This document shows, in pieces, positions 46,876 to 56,742 of a stretch of 64,000 nt of DNA. The notes beneath the pieces were generated by a model. That model saw nothing but the letters and a program-made list of their open reading frames with translations, was not told the DNA's origin and made no database searches. Numbering within the stretch: the stretch's first letter is position 1; each line of letters starts with the position of its first letter. The DNA lies in contig JAERSH010000020.1 of NCBI GenBank assembly GCA_016845785.1, forward strand, positions 16,157 through 80,156, read 5' to 3'. Made by a program: the position numbers and the translations under genes. The DNA is from Fidelibacterota bacterium (GTDB taxonomy: Bacteria > Fidelibacterota > Marinisomatia > Marinisomatales > TCS55).

Positions 46876-48930
46876 CTATATCGCCTGAACAATCAGGATG
46901 ATAATGACGCCAATCAGTGCGAACAGCATATAGTTCTGCAACCGACCAGTCTGTACCTTTTTAAGTTGTTTTCCAAGTCCTTGAGCGCTTCGACCTACAC
47001 CATCAACCAGCGTTTGATCCAATCCGTCATAGTCCATTCTACCTGTCAATCTGGATAATACATTGGTCACTCTGCCAAACCCATTGATGAAATATTTGTC
47101 ATAGAGATCCCAGTCCACGTAGGCCACGGCTCGGGATAATTTCAAAAAGGGTTGATAAAGGAATCGGTTATAGTTTTCGTCAAAATAATATTTATTCAAC
47201 GACAATTTGTATAAGAAGCCCATTTTACCGGCCCAGGCTTCTGGAGATAATTTTTGTTTCATATACATGAGATATGACAATCCAATACCCAATGCAGCTA
47301 CGGCCAAGGATAATCCCATGGCCAAATAGTGCGCATGGTGGACGCCCTCATAAATTTCTGCCGCAGTGGGATTCCCCGGCACCACTGAATTGGTCGCTTT
47401 AATTAATTCTGTAAACCAACCATGATCTGAAAATGGGTTAAAATATGGGAGGGTGTAAAACAGGAAGAAACTTAATCCCGCCAATAAGACCAGCGGAAAT
47501 GTCATCACTTTGGGGGATTCATGAATGCCTTCAAATACCTTTGGCATTTTTGGTTCTCCATGGAATGTCATGAAGATCAACCTAAACATATAGAATGCTG
47601 TAATGGCGGCGGCACCGAACCCAAACACAGCCAATAAGACATGTTGTGGATGGTGTTGGACGTATGCCAATGTACCTGCAAGGATGGCATCCTTCGATAA
47701 AAATCCTGAGAAGAATGGTACACCAGCAATGGCCAATGTGGCAATGGTCATGGTCCAATTGGTAATGGGCATCTTCGACTTAAATCCACCCATATTTCGC
47801 ATATCCTGTGGGTCCGTATCATGGTCGTGTAAATCATGAAGCGAATGGTGCATGGCATGGATGACTGAACCGGAGCCATAAAATAAACACGCTTTAAACA
47901 TGGCATGGGTCAAGAGGTGAAAAAATGCGGCTACATAATTGCCAACACCGACAGCCAAAATCATATATCCCAACTGGGAGACGGTTGAATAGGCCAACAC
48001 TTTTTTAATATCATTTTGGGTGATAGCTATAGATGCGGCGAATAAAGCTGTAAATCCACCCACATATGCAATGATGGTCAATGCTTCCGGTGAGAATAAT
48101 GGGAATAATCTAACCGTTAAATAAACACCGGCCGCAACCATGGTGGCCGCATGCATCAATGCAGATACAGGTGTGGGACCTTCCATAGCATCGGGTAGCC
48201 AAATATGGAGTGGAAATTGAGACGATTTACCGACGGCACCCATAAAGAGTCCAACACCTGCAAGCGTCAGTAAAGTACCGCCAATCATCCCTTGAGAAAC
48301 ACCTGTGAAGAGTTCCTGAAAATTAAAAGAGCCAATGGCGGTAAACATGAGCATGATACCGATGAAAAAGCCAATATCCCCTACCCTGTTTGTCAAAAAT
48401 GCTTTTTTACTTGCATCGGCAGCAGAATGCTTTTCAAACCAATGTCCAATCAACAAATAGGAGCTAACACCCACCAATTCCCAAAAGATGTATAAAGACA
48501 TAAGGTTATTGGCGAGGACAATTCCATTCATGGAAAATGTAAAAAGCCCCAAATAAGCGTAGTACCGATTATATCGAACATCACCCTTCATATATTCTAA
48601 GGAGAAAATATGGGTCATGCTTGAGATTAAAGAAACCACGACCAGCATCACGATGGTAATGTTATCTACCCAAAAGCCAAGCTCAATTTTGAACGCACCC
48701 AAATCAATCCATGACATTTTCGCTTCATGAGAAAAGTTTGAATCCCAATTCATGAACATATTGATGAGAAGGCTCAGAGACAGAATCAATGTGATGAGGA
48801 TTGCACCTACTGAGACCCAATCGCCCTGACGGGGCAAGCGTTTGCCAAAAAAGATATTGATGGTAAAGGCCACCAATGGCAAAAAGAGGATAAGTAGACT
48901 AAAGTCCGTAATGATATTGCCCGTCATCAT
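46876..48930 (-). CDS. nuoL: Complex I subunit NuoL
   Basis: Largest antiporter-like subunit, 684 residues. It has the usual core with [20 protein letters not shown] and [15 protein letters not shown]. The C-terminal region contains the long lateral helix and the last anchoring helix. Its start overlaps the nuoK stop by four bases, and 21 bases separate it from nuoM. Confidence 0.96.
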   Translation of the reverse strand: MMTGNIITDFSLLILFLPLVAFTINIFFGKRLPRQGDWVSVGAILITLILSLSLLINMFMNWDSNFSHEAKMSWIDLGAFKIELGFWVDNITIVMLVVVSLISSMTHIFSLEYMKGDVRYNRYYAYLGLFTFSMNGIVLANNLMSLYIFWELVGVSSYLLIGHWFEKHSAADASKKAFLTNRVGDIGFFIGIMLMFTAIGSFNFQELFTGVSQGMIGGTLLTLAGVGLFMGAVGKSSQFPLHIWLPDAMEGPTPVSALMHAATMVAAGVYLTVRLFPLFSPEALTIIAYVGGFTALFAASIAITQNDIKKVLAYSTVSQLGYMILAVGVGNYVAAFFHLLTHAMFKACLFYGSGSVIHAMHHSLHDLHDHDTDPQDMRNMGGFKSKMPITNWTMTIATLAIAGVPFFSGFLSKDAILAGTLAYVQHHPQHVLLAVFGFGAAAITAFYMFRLIFMTFHGEPKMPKVFEGIHESPKVMTFPLVLLAGLSFFLFYTLPYFNPFSDHGWFTELIKATNSVVPGNPTAAEIYEGVHHAHYLAMGLSLAVAALGIGLSYLMYMKQKLSPEAWAGKMGFLYKLSLNKYYFDENYNRFLYQPFLKLSRAVAYVDWDLYDKYFINGFGRVTNVLSRLTGRMDYDGLDQTLVDGVGRSAQGLGKQLKKVQTGRLQNYMLFALIGVIIILIVQAI

Positions 48931-49232
48931 TGTTTCAATTCACTCACTTCATCCACATTAATGGTATTAAAATTGTTAAATATGTTAATAATGATGGCCA
49001 AGGCAACTGCCGCTTCTGCTGCTGCGAGCACAATAACGAATAATGCATACACATGGCCGGCCATATTCATTCCACCAAACCGGGCAAAGGCCAAAAAGTT
49101 CACATTGGCTGCATTCAAAATCAATTCTACGCCCATGAGGACGGCCACACCATTTCGACGCGTCACCACACCGTATAATCCAAGAGAGAATAACACTGCG
49201 CCCACCAGGAGATAACTAGATAAACTGGCCAT
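48927..49232 (-). CDS. nuoK: Complex I subunit NuoK
   Basis: Three-helix membrane subunit of 101 residues. The two conserved membrane glutamates lie in [11 protein letters not shown] (helix 2) and [12 protein letters not shown] (helix 3). It overlaps nuoJ by one base and nuoL by four. Confidence 0.96.
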   Translation of the reverse strand: MASLSSYLLVGAVLFSLGLYGVVTRRNGVAVLMGVELILNAANVNFLAFARFGGMNMAGHVYALFVIVLAAAEAAVALAIIINIFNNFNTINVDEVSELKQ

Positions 49233-49720
49233 TAGTTCTCCTTCCGGGATAAGGTGGTTGCACCAATCAAGGCGCCTAACAATAACAGTGATGCAGCTTC
49301 AAATGGCAATAAATAATCCATCATCAATAAATGACCAAGGGGCTCAGCTGTTGAGGCTGGCTCTGAATTGGCCAATTCAATCCACGGTGTGTTAAACACC
49401 ATATAACCCAGTACGGCCAAAAATCCCACTACCACAATGGCGCCGGCACTTTTTTGCATGGATGAATGGCTGATATTGACTGAAGTGATTTTATTGGTGA
49501 GCATAATCCCAAAAATAATAAGAACCAAAATACCGCCCACATAAACCACCACTTGAACGACGGCTAGAAAATCTGCCCATAAGAAAACATAGAGTCCGGT
49601 CACACCGACAAATGTGAAAAGCAGTGCATAAGCGGAATAAAGAAGACTTTTACTTTGAACCACCATAAAGGCGGAGCCGATGGTAATCCCAACAATGATC
49701 CAGAATACGATATCAGCCAT
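49232..49720 (-). CDS. nuoJ: Complex I subunit NuoJ
   Basis: Five-helix membrane subunit, 162 residues. The helix-3 segment [19 protein letters not shown] with its pi-bulge YVGG is diagnostic of NuoJ/ND6. It shares single bases with nuoI and nuoK. Confidence 0.95.
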   Translation of the reverse strand: MADIVFWIIVGITIGSAFMVVQSKSLLYSAYALLFTFVGVTGLYVFLWADFLAVVQVVVYVGGILVLIIFGIMLTNKITSVNISHSSMQKSAGAIVVVGFLAVLGYMVFNTPWIELANSEPASTAEPLGHLLMMDYLLPFEAASLLLLGALIGATTLSRKEN

Positions 49721-50304
49721 TATGCTTCCGCTTCCGGTTTGGGGTTTTGAAGGCCATCTTTTTGTTCGGGACTTAATTTTTTCGCGAATTGGTAAATCAA
49801 ATCGGTACGGTCAAATTCTGAAAATTCATAATCGATAGGGTGTTTCGAACTGTTGGGTCCACCGACCATAAAAATACATTCTTCTGGACATGGATAGGTA
49901 CAGAGATTGCAATAACAACATTCTGACATATCAATGGTGAATCGGCTCACTACCATGGCTTTTTTTGTACCATTAGAGGTTTCACCCGTATGCTTCACAT
50001 CGGGAATATCTTCTCCACGAGTGGGTGCTTTAATCGTATCAATTTTAATACAATCTACCGGACAGGCCCGTTCGCATTTGAGACAGCCAATACAATCATC
50101 AATATCCACATGGAGGCGAGAACGGATCACATTATAATCTTCATGCTCAAAACCGATATTTCGTTCCGGCCGTGGCCAACGCTCTTCCGGATATTGAAGG
50201 GTGACGTTATCTCGTTTAATATTCATCATATGACGCCAGGTAATACGCATCCCTGTCCAGAGCGTGTTTACCGTATCATATATGTTTGCAAAATATTTAG
50301 ACAT
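49720..50304 (-). CDS. nuoI: Complex I subunit NuoI
   Basis: Peripheral-arm subunit with two [4Fe-4S] clusters (N6a and N6b): CIGCLKCERACP and CYCNLCTYPCPEEC, each with four cysteines. The 194 residues include an N-terminal amphipathic region that sits on the membrane and a short Pro/Glu-rich tail. In a complex without NuoEFG this and NuoB carry all the remaining clusters, so NuoI could be the docking point for another electron donor. Confidence 0.96.
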   Translation of the reverse strand: MSKYFANIYDTVNTLWTGMRITWRHMMNIKRDNVTLQYPEERWPRPERNIGFEHEDYNVIRSRLHVDIDDCIGCLKCERACPVDCIKIDTIKAPTRGEDIPDVKHTGETSNGTKKAMVVSRFTIDMSECCYCNLCTYPCPEECIFMVGGPNSSKHPIDYEFSEFDRTDLIYQFAKKLSPEQKDGLQNPKPEAEA

Positions 50305-50307
50305 GGT

Positions 50308-51384
50308 TTATCCGAATATCAATTTCCAAATACCCACACCAAAAATGTTAAACATGGCGATGGGGATAAATACTTTCCAACACACATGCATGAGCTGATC
50401 CACTCGCAACCGTGGGAAGGTCCAGCGGAACCACATCATGACAAAAATTAAGAAGATCAGTTTACTCATAAACCAGAATAAACCCCACGCGCCCGTATCA
50501 AACATGCCGGGGATGGGACTTTGCCATCCACCGAGAAAACCAGCCACAGCCAATCCACTCACGACCAACATATTGGCATATTCACTCAAGAAAAATACAG
50601 CCCAGCGAAAACCGGAATATTCGGTCATCCACCCGGCAACCAATTCAGATTCAGCTTCGGGAATATCAAAAGGCGTACGATTCGTTTCAGCCACAGCGCT
50701 GATGAAAAAGATGAAGAATGCAATAAAGGTAAATGGATTATTAAAAATGATCCAATTGGGAAGAATCCCCCACACATTTCCTTCTTGAAAATGAATCATT
50801 TCTTGAAGGTTCATGGTCCCCGCCATCATGATTGGAATAATAATGGATAATCCTGCAGGGATTTCATAAGAAATAATTTGAGCCGCAGAACGCATGGCAC
50901 CGTAGAGTGACCATTTATTATTGGATGCCCATCCCGCCATAACGATGCCAATTACACCGATAGAACCCACAGCGATGATGTAAAAAACACCCACATTAAA
51001 ATCGGCCACTTGAAGCACCGAACTAAATGGCACAGCTGCCAGCCCTAAGAATGCACCAATAAAAATGATAAATGGTGCCATTTTAAATAACAATTTATCG
51101 GAGGTTTCAGGGATTGTATCTTCCTTCACCAACAGCTTTACAGCATCAGCCGCTGTTTGAAGGAGTCCCCATTTACCCGCATGAAGTCCCGGCCCTTGCC
51201 CCATAGGTCCAATACGATCCATCATGAATGCTGACACTTTTCTCTCTACATAGACGGCCACCATGGCATTCAATGCCATGACCAGAAATAGAGGGACACC
51301 GGAGATAACCACTGCCAACAAGAATGAAAGAATGGGGAAATCACCAATGGTGGCGAACCAATCCATGAGCATATCAACGGTCAT
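50308..51384 (-). CDS. nuoH: Complex I subunit NuoH
   Basis: Membrane subunit forming the quinone-entry channel, 358 residues and about eight helices. YVERKVSAFMMDRIGPMGQG and AETNRTPFDIPEAESELVAG are the two near-universal signatures. It overlaps nuoD by four bases. Confidence 0.97.
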   Translation of the reverse strand: MTVDMLMDWFATIGDFPILSFLLAVVISGVPLFLVMALNAMVAVYVERKVSAFMMDRIGPMGQGPGLHAGKWGLLQTAADAVKLLVKEDTIPETSDKLLFKMAPFIIFIGAFLGLAAVPFSSVLQVADFNVGVFYIIAVGSIGVIGIVMAGWASNNKWSLYGAMRSAAQIISYEIPAGLSIIIPIMMAGTMNLQEMIHFQEGNVWGILPNWIIFNNPFTFIAFFIFFISAVAETNRTPFDIPEAESELVAGWMTEYSGFRWAVFFLSEYANMLVVSGLAVAGFLGGWQSPIPGMFDTGAWGLFWFMSKLIFLIFVMMWFRWTFPRLRVDQLMHVCWKVFIPIAMFNIFGVGIWKLIFG

Positions 51385-52499
51385 CGATCAATTTCTCCCA
51401 ATACAATATCTAAACTACCAAGAATGGCGATCACATCTGAGATCATCCAACCGCGAGATACTTCATCCAGAACGGATAAAGCAGTAAATGCTGGCGATCG
51501 CATCTTTACGCGATAAGGTGTAGGTGTGCCATCACTCATAATATAATAACCCAGGTCGCCACGTGGACTTTCTGTCCGGCGATAGACCGATCCTTTTGGT
51601 GGTCTAATTTTCTTTGGGAGCATCTGGTGCACGTCACCACCGGGAATATCTTTTAATGCTTGACGTAAAATTTTAACACTTTCTTTAATTTCCAGCATCC
51701 GCACCCAATAACGGTCAAAACAATCACCTAAGGTACCAAAGTGACCATCACCTACAGGCACATCAAATTCAAATCGATCATAAATAGAATAGGGTTCATC
51801 TTTCCGCACATCCCACTTCACACCGGAGCCACGAAGATTCGGACCGGTCACGCCATAACTCACGGCCACATCGGCAGGGATAACACCCACATCAGCGGTC
51901 CGCTCTACAAAAATCTTATTGTAAGTAAGGAGGTTATTGTATTCTTCAATTTGTGGCTCGAAATAATCCAAGAATCCGATACAAATCTTTTCAAAATCTT
52001 TGGGTAAATCATGGGAGACGCCGCCCACCCACATATAATTATATAGGAGACGGGCACCACAGGTATATTCAAACATATCCAAGATTCGTTCTCGATCGCG
52101 GAGCATATATAAGAATGGTGTAAATGCACCAATATCCAAACCGTAAACGCCCAACGCCAACAAATGGCTGGCGATTCGATTCAACTCACCCATGATGATG
52201 CGAATATAATCTACACGTTCCGGCACCTTGATTTCCATGAGTTCTTCCATGGCCACCACATAACCAAAGTTGGAGTTCATGGCTGCAAGGTAATCACATC
52301 GATCTGTAAAAGGAATCACCTGTTCATAGGTAACATTTTCAGAATGCTTTTCGAAACAACGGTGGAGATAACCCAAATGGGGACGAATTTCAGATACAAT
52401 TTCACCATCGGTCATGACCTCAAGTCGCAACACGCCGTGGGTACTGGGGTGTTGTGGCCCGATGTTCAGGATCATTTGATCCCCTTTAACTACTCCCAT
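51381..52499 (-). CDS. nuoD: Complex I subunit NuoD
   Basis: 49-kDa-type subunit lining the quinone cavity, related to the large subunit of NiFe hydrogenases. LNIGPQHPSTHGVLRLEV near residue 11 holds the quinone-site His. The protein is a stand-alone NuoD of 372 residues, not fused to NuoC; the two genes overlap by ten bases. Confidence 0.96.
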   Translation of the reverse strand: MGVVKGDQMILNIGPQHPSTHGVLRLEVMTDGEIVSEIRPHLGYLHRCFEKHSENVTYEQVIPFTDRCDYLAAMNSNFGYVVAMEELMEIKVPERVDYIRIIMGELNRIASHLLALGVYGLDIGAFTPFLYMLRDRERILDMFEYTCGARLLYNYMWVGGVSHDLPKDFEKICIGFLDYFEPQIEEYNNLLTYNKIFVERTADVGVIPADVAVSYGVTGPNLRGSGVKWDVRKDEPYSIYDRFEFDVPVGDGHFGTLGDCFDRYWVRMLEIKESVKILRQALKDIPGGDVHQMLPKKIRPPKGSVYRRTESPRGDLGYYIMSDGTPTPYRVKMRSPAFTALSVLDEVSRGWMISDVIAILGSLDIVLGEIDR

Positions 52500-52990
52500 C
52501 CGTCTTCTTCCTTCATTTTGGGGACCACAATACCATGATAGGATTCTTGGCCTTCATAATCTTTACGCAAGGGCCACCCTTCCCAATCATCGGGGCATAA
52601 AATTCTTCGCATATCCCGATGGCCTTCATACACAATACCATACATATCGTATGTTTCACGCTCGAACCAATCGCCAATTCGCCATAATTGTTCGATGGAT
52701 GCCACTTTGGGATTTTCCCGATCATGGCTAATGACTACTTCAATTTTATGGCGATGCTCCATAGAGTGGAGATTGTACCGTGTTTCTAATGGACCATCTT
52801 CACCTGTATCTACACCGGTGAGGCACTCCAATTGATCAAAGGATAAGTTGGGATCGTTTTTTAGAAAAGTGGCCATGTCCAACCATTGATCTCCCTTGAG
52901 TTCAACTTGATGGTCGGCCAAATCTTCTCTTTCAACAATCGTGCCGGGATATTGGCTGTCGATTGCCGCTTTAATTTCGGCTGATGTCAT
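52490..52990 (-). CDS. nuoC: Complex I subunit NuoC
   Basis: 30-kDa-type peripheral subunit, 166 residues. [20 protein letters not shown] and [17 protein letters not shown] are the family signature. It overlaps nuoB by four bases. Confidence 0.95.
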   Translation of the reverse strand: MTSAEIKAAIDSQYPGTIVEREDLADHQVELKGDQWLDMATFLKNDPNLSFDQLECLTGVDTGEDGPLETRYNLHSMEHRHKIEVVISHDRENPKVASIEQLWRIGDWFERETYDMYGIVYEGHRDMRRILCPDDWEGWPLRKDYEGQESYHGIVVPKMKEEDGWE

Positions 52991-53478
52991 GCAATTTTTC
53001 TGGTGAGCGGACGCTCAGTTTGAATTTTTTCTTGCAGCTTTAGGAGGCCTTCAATCAAGGCTTCGGGGCGGGGCGGACATCCGGGAACATACACATCTAC
53101 AGGTACAACCAAATCCACACCTTTCAATACGTGATATCCATGCTGCCAATAAGGGCCACCGCTAGTGGCACAGCTTCCCATAGAGATGACATATTTGGGA
53201 TCGGCCATTTGTTCATATAATTTTTTCACACGGAGGGCCATTTTCATGGTGACCGTTCCCGCTACAATCATGACGTCTGCTTGACGGGGTGATGAACGTG
53301 GCATCATACCGATCCGTTCCAGATCGTGTCGGCTGGCTGCAGATGCCATCATTTCAATCGCGCAGCAGGCCAATCCAAACTGGAAATACCATGGTGAGGT
53401 AGATCGCGCCCATCCCAAGAGTTTATCTAGGGAGGCTACAATTACATTATCTTGAAATTTATTCTCTAATACACCCAT
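52987..53478 (-). CDS. nuoB: Complex I subunit NuoB
   Basis: Carries the terminal [4Fe-4S] cluster N2 that reduces quinone. Ligands Cys38 and Cys39 (ACCAIEM), Cys103 (GSCATSGG) and Cys134 (PGCPPRPEA) are all present in the 163 residues. It shares one base with nuoA. Confidence 0.97.
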   Translation of the reverse strand: MGVLENKFQDNVIVASLDKLLGWARSTSPWYFQFGLACCAIEMMASAASRHDLERIGMMPRSSPRQADVMIVAGTVTMKMALRVKKLYEQMADPKYVISMGSCATSGGPYWQHGYHVLKGVDLVVPVDVYVPGCPPRPEALIEGLLKLQEKIQTERPLTRKIA

Positions 53479-53906
53479 TATGCATCCTGTGAAGTTTGGG
53501 GTTTTTCAATCAAACTGGCATATCGCCCACGGCCATATTTTACATTATACTTGACCCAATCCAGATCGGCGCGCTTCCATACATATGCCAAGCCAACCAT
53601 AAGGATAAGTAAGAAAATAGCCATTTCTACAAAAGCGAGCATACCGAGATCATTAAAAACGACAGCCCAAGGAAAAAGGAATACAACTTCTACATCAAAA
53701 ATAAGGAAAATAAGTGCGACCACATAAAAACGGATATTGAACTGCACCCATGCGGATCCTTCCGATTCTTCACCACATTCATAGGTGGCTAGTTTGTCCG
53801 GATTGGGATTGTTGGGTGCAACGAGTTTTTGGATGAGCAAGGGCACATAGACCAGCACAATGCCCATGAGGATGAAAATAAATATGGTTCCGAAGTCGCG
53901 ATACAT
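53478..53906 (-). CDS. nuoA: Complex I subunit NuoA
   Basis: Three-helix membrane subunit, 142 residues, first gene of the nuo block. [20 protein letters not shown] is the conserved loop and [12 protein letters not shown] the acidic helix 2. No nuoE, nuoF or nuoG is found upstream; a divergent proline dehydrogenase gene begins 170 bases away, so the operon really starts here. Confidence 0.96.
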   Translation of the reverse strand: MYRDFGTIFIFILMGIVLVYVPLLIQKLVAPNNPNPDKLATYECGEESEGSAWVQFNIRFYVVALIFLIFDVEVVFLFPWAVVFNDLGMLAFVEMAIFLLILMVGLAYVWKRADLDWVKYNVKYGRGRYASLIEKPQTSQDA

Positions 53907-53934
53907 CGATTTTTTGGCTCGTTTAGAGTCGGCG

Positions 53935-53964
53935 AATTTAGAATTTAAATTTGAGATTCGTCAA
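53935..53964 (-). promoter_or_regulatory. Candidate nuo promoter
   Basis: On the minus strand TTGACG (53964-53959) and TAAATT (53940-53935) are 18 bases apart, with the -10 ending 28 bases before the nuoA ATG. It is the best sigma-70 match in the divergent gap and would drive the nuo and perhaps the nqr genes. I see no convincing promoter for the proline dehydrogenase gene in the same gap. Confidence 0.4.
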
Positions 53965-54076
53965 GGTAAAGTTCATGAATTTTTGAACATTTTTTCCGTC
54001 GGTACTCTCCCATGATTAAGTTTGGGATGAATTCCAATTGGTGCTCCCCTGCTCGATGACATAAATTCGCCGCCTA

Positions 54077-55000
54077 ATGTTAGGGATAAATTCATTCATA
54101 GCGGCCCTCATGCCCTTCTTCCCCAAATGGTTTGTACGACCATTTGCCAAGCCCTACGTGGCTGGTGAAACGCTGGATGAAGCCATAGAAATTGTTCGTC
54201 AATTGAATGCTGACGGATTTGCAGCCACTATGGATATCCTCGGTGAATTTGTAGAATCTAAGGATGAAGCCAATGAAATCAAGGATGCCTATACTCAGGT
54301 CATTCAGTGCATTGCTGAAAATGATTTGGACAGTACCATTTCTGTAAAGCTGACCCACTTGGGACTTGGGATGGATGATGCATTGGGCGAAGCCCATATG
54401 ATGGCACTGGCAGATGTGGGCAAAGACAACAATGTCGGTGTCACCATTGATATGGAGAACTCACCCTATACCACACAAACATTTGAGATTTATAAGCGTG
54501 CGTTGGCCGTTCATGATCGAATGGGGACAGTGATACAAGCCTATCTATTTCGCAGTTTGGATGACATTAAGCATTTGGACGCTCCCTTGCTTAATCTGCG
54601 TATTTGCAAAGGTATATATAAGGAATCTCCGGACATTGCCATTCAGGAACGCACTGCCATTAATGACAACTATGTGGAAATGACGAAAGCATTACTCAAT
54701 GGATCCGGTTATGCCTGCCTTGCCACTCATGATCTTTCATTGATCGACCGATTGGAAGCATTGATTGAATCTGAAAACATTCCATCGGATCGGTTTGAGT
54801 TTCAGGTGTTATATGGTGTTCCCATGGGAAATCGACTTGAGGAACTGAAAGCCAAAGGATATAAAGTCCGCGTCTATGTACCCTTTGGAGAAGCCTGGTT
54901 TGAGTATTCTGTTCGGCGATTAAAAGAAAATCCAAAAATCATCTCTTATGTCATGGGGAATTGGTTTAAGAAACTAAGTGTTCATTTGTTTGAGAGTTAG
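54077..55000 (+). CDS. Proline dehydrogenase (monofunctional)
   Basis: FAD-dependent oxidation of proline to pyrroline-5-carboxylate, passing electrons to the quinone pool. The 307-residue barrel is the short, stand-alone form, not the bifunctional PutA. YVPFGEAWFEYSVRRLKENP near the C terminus holds the two substrate-binding arginines and FEFQVLYGVP the preceding strand. No P5C dehydrogenase gene is nearby. It is the first gene of a three-gene plus-strand group divergent from nuo. Confidence 0.92.
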   Translation: MLGINSFIAALMPFFPKWFVRPFAKPYVAGETLDEAIEIVRQLNADGFAATMDILGEFVESKDEANEIKDAYTQVIQCIAENDLDSTISVKLTHLGLGMDDALGEAHMMALADVGKDNNVGVTIDMENSPYTTQTFEIYKRALAVHDRMGTVIQAYLFRSLDDIKHLDAPLLNLRICKGIYKESPDIAIQERTAINDNYVEMTKALLNGSGYACLATHDLSLIDRLEALIESENIPSDRFEFQVLYGVPMGNRLEELKAKGYKVRVYVPFGEAWFEYSVRRLKENPKIISYVMGNWFKKLSVHLFES

Positions 55001-55009
55001 GGTGTGAAT

Positions 55010-55060
55010 GTGTTCATGTCTTAGCGTATATTCTACTTAACCACATAAGCACATGAACAC
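55010..55060 (+). promoter_or_regulatory. Inverted repeat enclosing the start codon of the next gene
   Basis: GTGTTCATGT (55010-55019) and ACATGAACAC (55051-55060) are perfect ten-base complements; CTTA/TAAG extends the stem past a one-base bulge. The ATG of the CoA-binding gene (55053) is inside the right arm. In mRNA the hairpin would bury the start codon, and no Shine-Dalgarno is visible ahead of it. A duplex operator is the alternative. Confidence 0.5.
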
Positions 55061-55454
55061 AATCAACACTTTTCAAAAAATATTCAAATTTAAAAACATC
55101 GCCGTGGTGGGCATGAGCCCCAAACCGGAGCGGCCCAGCCATTATGTATCCATGTATATGCAGGAGAATGGGTACAATATCATTCCCGTCAATCCCGGTC
55201 ATGATGAAATTGCCGGATTAACATCCTACCCCTCCCTATTAGACATACCAGATCAAGTTGATGTGGTGGATGTATTCCGTCGCCCGGAACATGTGGTACC
55301 CATTGCAGAAGCAGCCATTGAAATTGGCGCCAAGGCATTGTGGCTTCAAGATCATGTAATCAATGAAGAAGCGGCAAAACTGGCAGAAGATTCAGGATTG
55401 CTGGTTGTGATGAATGATTGTATGCTGAGGCAGCATCGGCGAATGCAGTCATAA
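55053..55454 (+). CDS. CoA-binding domain protein (YccU-like)
   Basis: A 133-residue single-domain Rossmann protein: IAVVGMSPKPERPSHYV near 14-30 is the CoA-binding loop. The C-terminal LLVVMNDCMLRQHRRM carries the family's NxCMxxxH pattern. Homologues bind CoA; no enzyme activity is established for the group. The open frame starts at the ATG inside an inverted repeat, 52 bases after proline dehydrogenase. Confidence 0.88.
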   Translation: MNTINTFQKIFKFKNIAVVGMSPKPERPSHYVSMYMQENGYNIIPVNPGHDEIAGLTSYPSLLDIPDQVDVVDVFRRPEHVVPIAEAAIEIGAKALWLQDHVINEEAAKLAEDSGLLVVMNDCMLRQHRRMQS

Positions 55455-55475
55455 TCCACATAGGAAAATGATCAT

Positions 55476-56675
55476 ATGCGTAATTGGTTAATCATTATTC
55501 TGGCAGTGTTTGTCGTAGGGTTTGGCATATTTTGGGGAAAGGCTGACCCGGACTTACGTCGACTTATTTTACATTTGCCTACCAATACGGATGTACTGTT
55601 TTGGTCCACTTCTCAGCGGGATGCCGCTTTCCGATCCATGGACCGTATGCCCATCCTTGTAGAATCTCGAATGGTTCCTGCGGGTAAAAATATTCATCAT
55701 TTGCCCATGGGCGTACCACTGGATGTTGGTGTGGATGTGGATGCATATATGAAAGATCAGCGTACTGCAGGATTGATTATCCTGCAAGATGGAAAAATTC
55801 GGCTAGAAAAATATGGACTGGACTTCAGTTCAGATGGACGATGGACAAGCTTCTCAGTTGCAAAATCGATCACCTCTACATTGGTTGGCGTGGCAATCAT
55901 GGATGGCTTTATTAAAAATGTGAACGATATGGTATCAGCATATATTCCCGACCTGAAAGGATCGGTCTATGACCATGTCACCATAAAGCAGCTTTTGACC
56001 ATGACATCGGGCGTGAAATGGAATGAAGATTATGGTGATCCCCAATCGGATGTGGCGAAGTTTAATAATCACAAAGCTGAACCGTGCATGGATGCGACGG
56101 TGAGTTATATGCGAAATTTAAAACGGGAGGCAGCGCCCGGTACAAAATGGGTGTATAAAACAGGTGAAACGAATTTGATTGGCGTATTGGTCAGTTCTGC
56201 GACTAAGAAAAATTTATCGACCTATCTTTCGCAGAAAATCTGGCAGCCATTTGGCATGGAACAAGATGCAAGTTGGTTATTAGGAGATACTGACCATGAA
56301 ATTAGCGGATGCTGTATTCAAGCCTCCACACGAGATTTTGCACGGTTTGGGTTATTTATATTGGGTAAGGGTATTATAAATGGCGATCCGGTGCTACCCA
56401 ACGATTGGGTCGCAGAAGCAACCGGCAACCATATCAATACAAATGAACCTGGTTATGGCTATGGCTACCAATGGTGGACATTGAATGATGGGGCCTTTTC
56501 AGCGCGGGGTATTTTCGGACAAGGTATTTTCATTGATCCGAAAAGAAATTTGATTATTGCTTCTAACAGCAACTGGCCACAGGCGACCGATAGTCAGGGT
56601 GGCGGTCACGGCAGGAAGCGCTTAGCCTTTTATCGGCAAGTGCAACTGGCAATTGACAGGGAAGAAAAGCTGTAA
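55476..56675 (+). CDS. Serine hydrolase of the beta-lactamase (class C-like) family
   Basis: A 399-residue secreted or membrane-tethered hydrolase: one N-terminal helix (about 4-20) acts as a signal or anchor. The active-site motif SVAK is at 127-130 (nucleophile Ser127, Lys130), followed by KTGETN near 228, with GGGHGRKR near 380 in the position of the third motif. The overall pattern resembles EstB and 6-aminohexanoate-dimer hydrolase rather than a true resistance enzyme. Substrate unknown. Confidence 0.85.
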   Translation: MRNWLIIILAVFVVGFGIFWGKADPDLRRLILHLPTNTDVLFWSTSQRDAAFRSMDRMPILVESRMVPAGKNIHHLPMGVPLDVGVDVDAYMKDQRTAGLIILQDGKIRLEKYGLDFSSDGRWTSFSVAKSITSTLVGVAIMDGFIKNVNDMVSAYIPDLKGSVYDHVTIKQLLTMTSGVKWNEDYGDPQSDVAKFNNHKAEPCMDATVSYMRNLKREAAPGTKWVYKTGETNLIGVLVSSATKKNLSTYLSQKIWQPFGMEQDASWLLGDTDHEISGCCIQASTRDFARFGLFILGKGIINGDPVLPNDWVAEATGNHINTNEPGYGYGYQWWTLNDGAFSARGIFGQGIFIDPKRNLIIASNSNWPQATDSQGGGHGRKRLAFYRQVQLAIDREEKL

Positions 56676-56711
56676 AATAAAAGGTGAAGTATCTTCCATC
56701 ACTCCATCTTC

Positions 56712-56742
56712 CATCCTCACGCTGAGCGAAGTCGAAGCGTCA
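56712..56742. repeat. Short relative of the intergenic palindromic element
   Basis: CATCCTCACGCTGAGCGAAG followed by TCGAAGCGTCA lies between the convergent serine hydrolase and NAD kinase genes. It shares CATCCT, CTGAG and CGAAG, in the same order, with the left arm at 11243-11282. It contains CGCT/AGCG termini and could form a small hairpin, but has no T run. Its last three bases touch the NAD kinase stop. Confidence 0.5.

Noticed and set aside
53478..53906. nuoEFG lost because the window ends
   Set aside because: The gene upstream of nuoA is a divergent proline dehydrogenase, so the operon begins inside the window; the missing genes can only be elsewhere in the genome.
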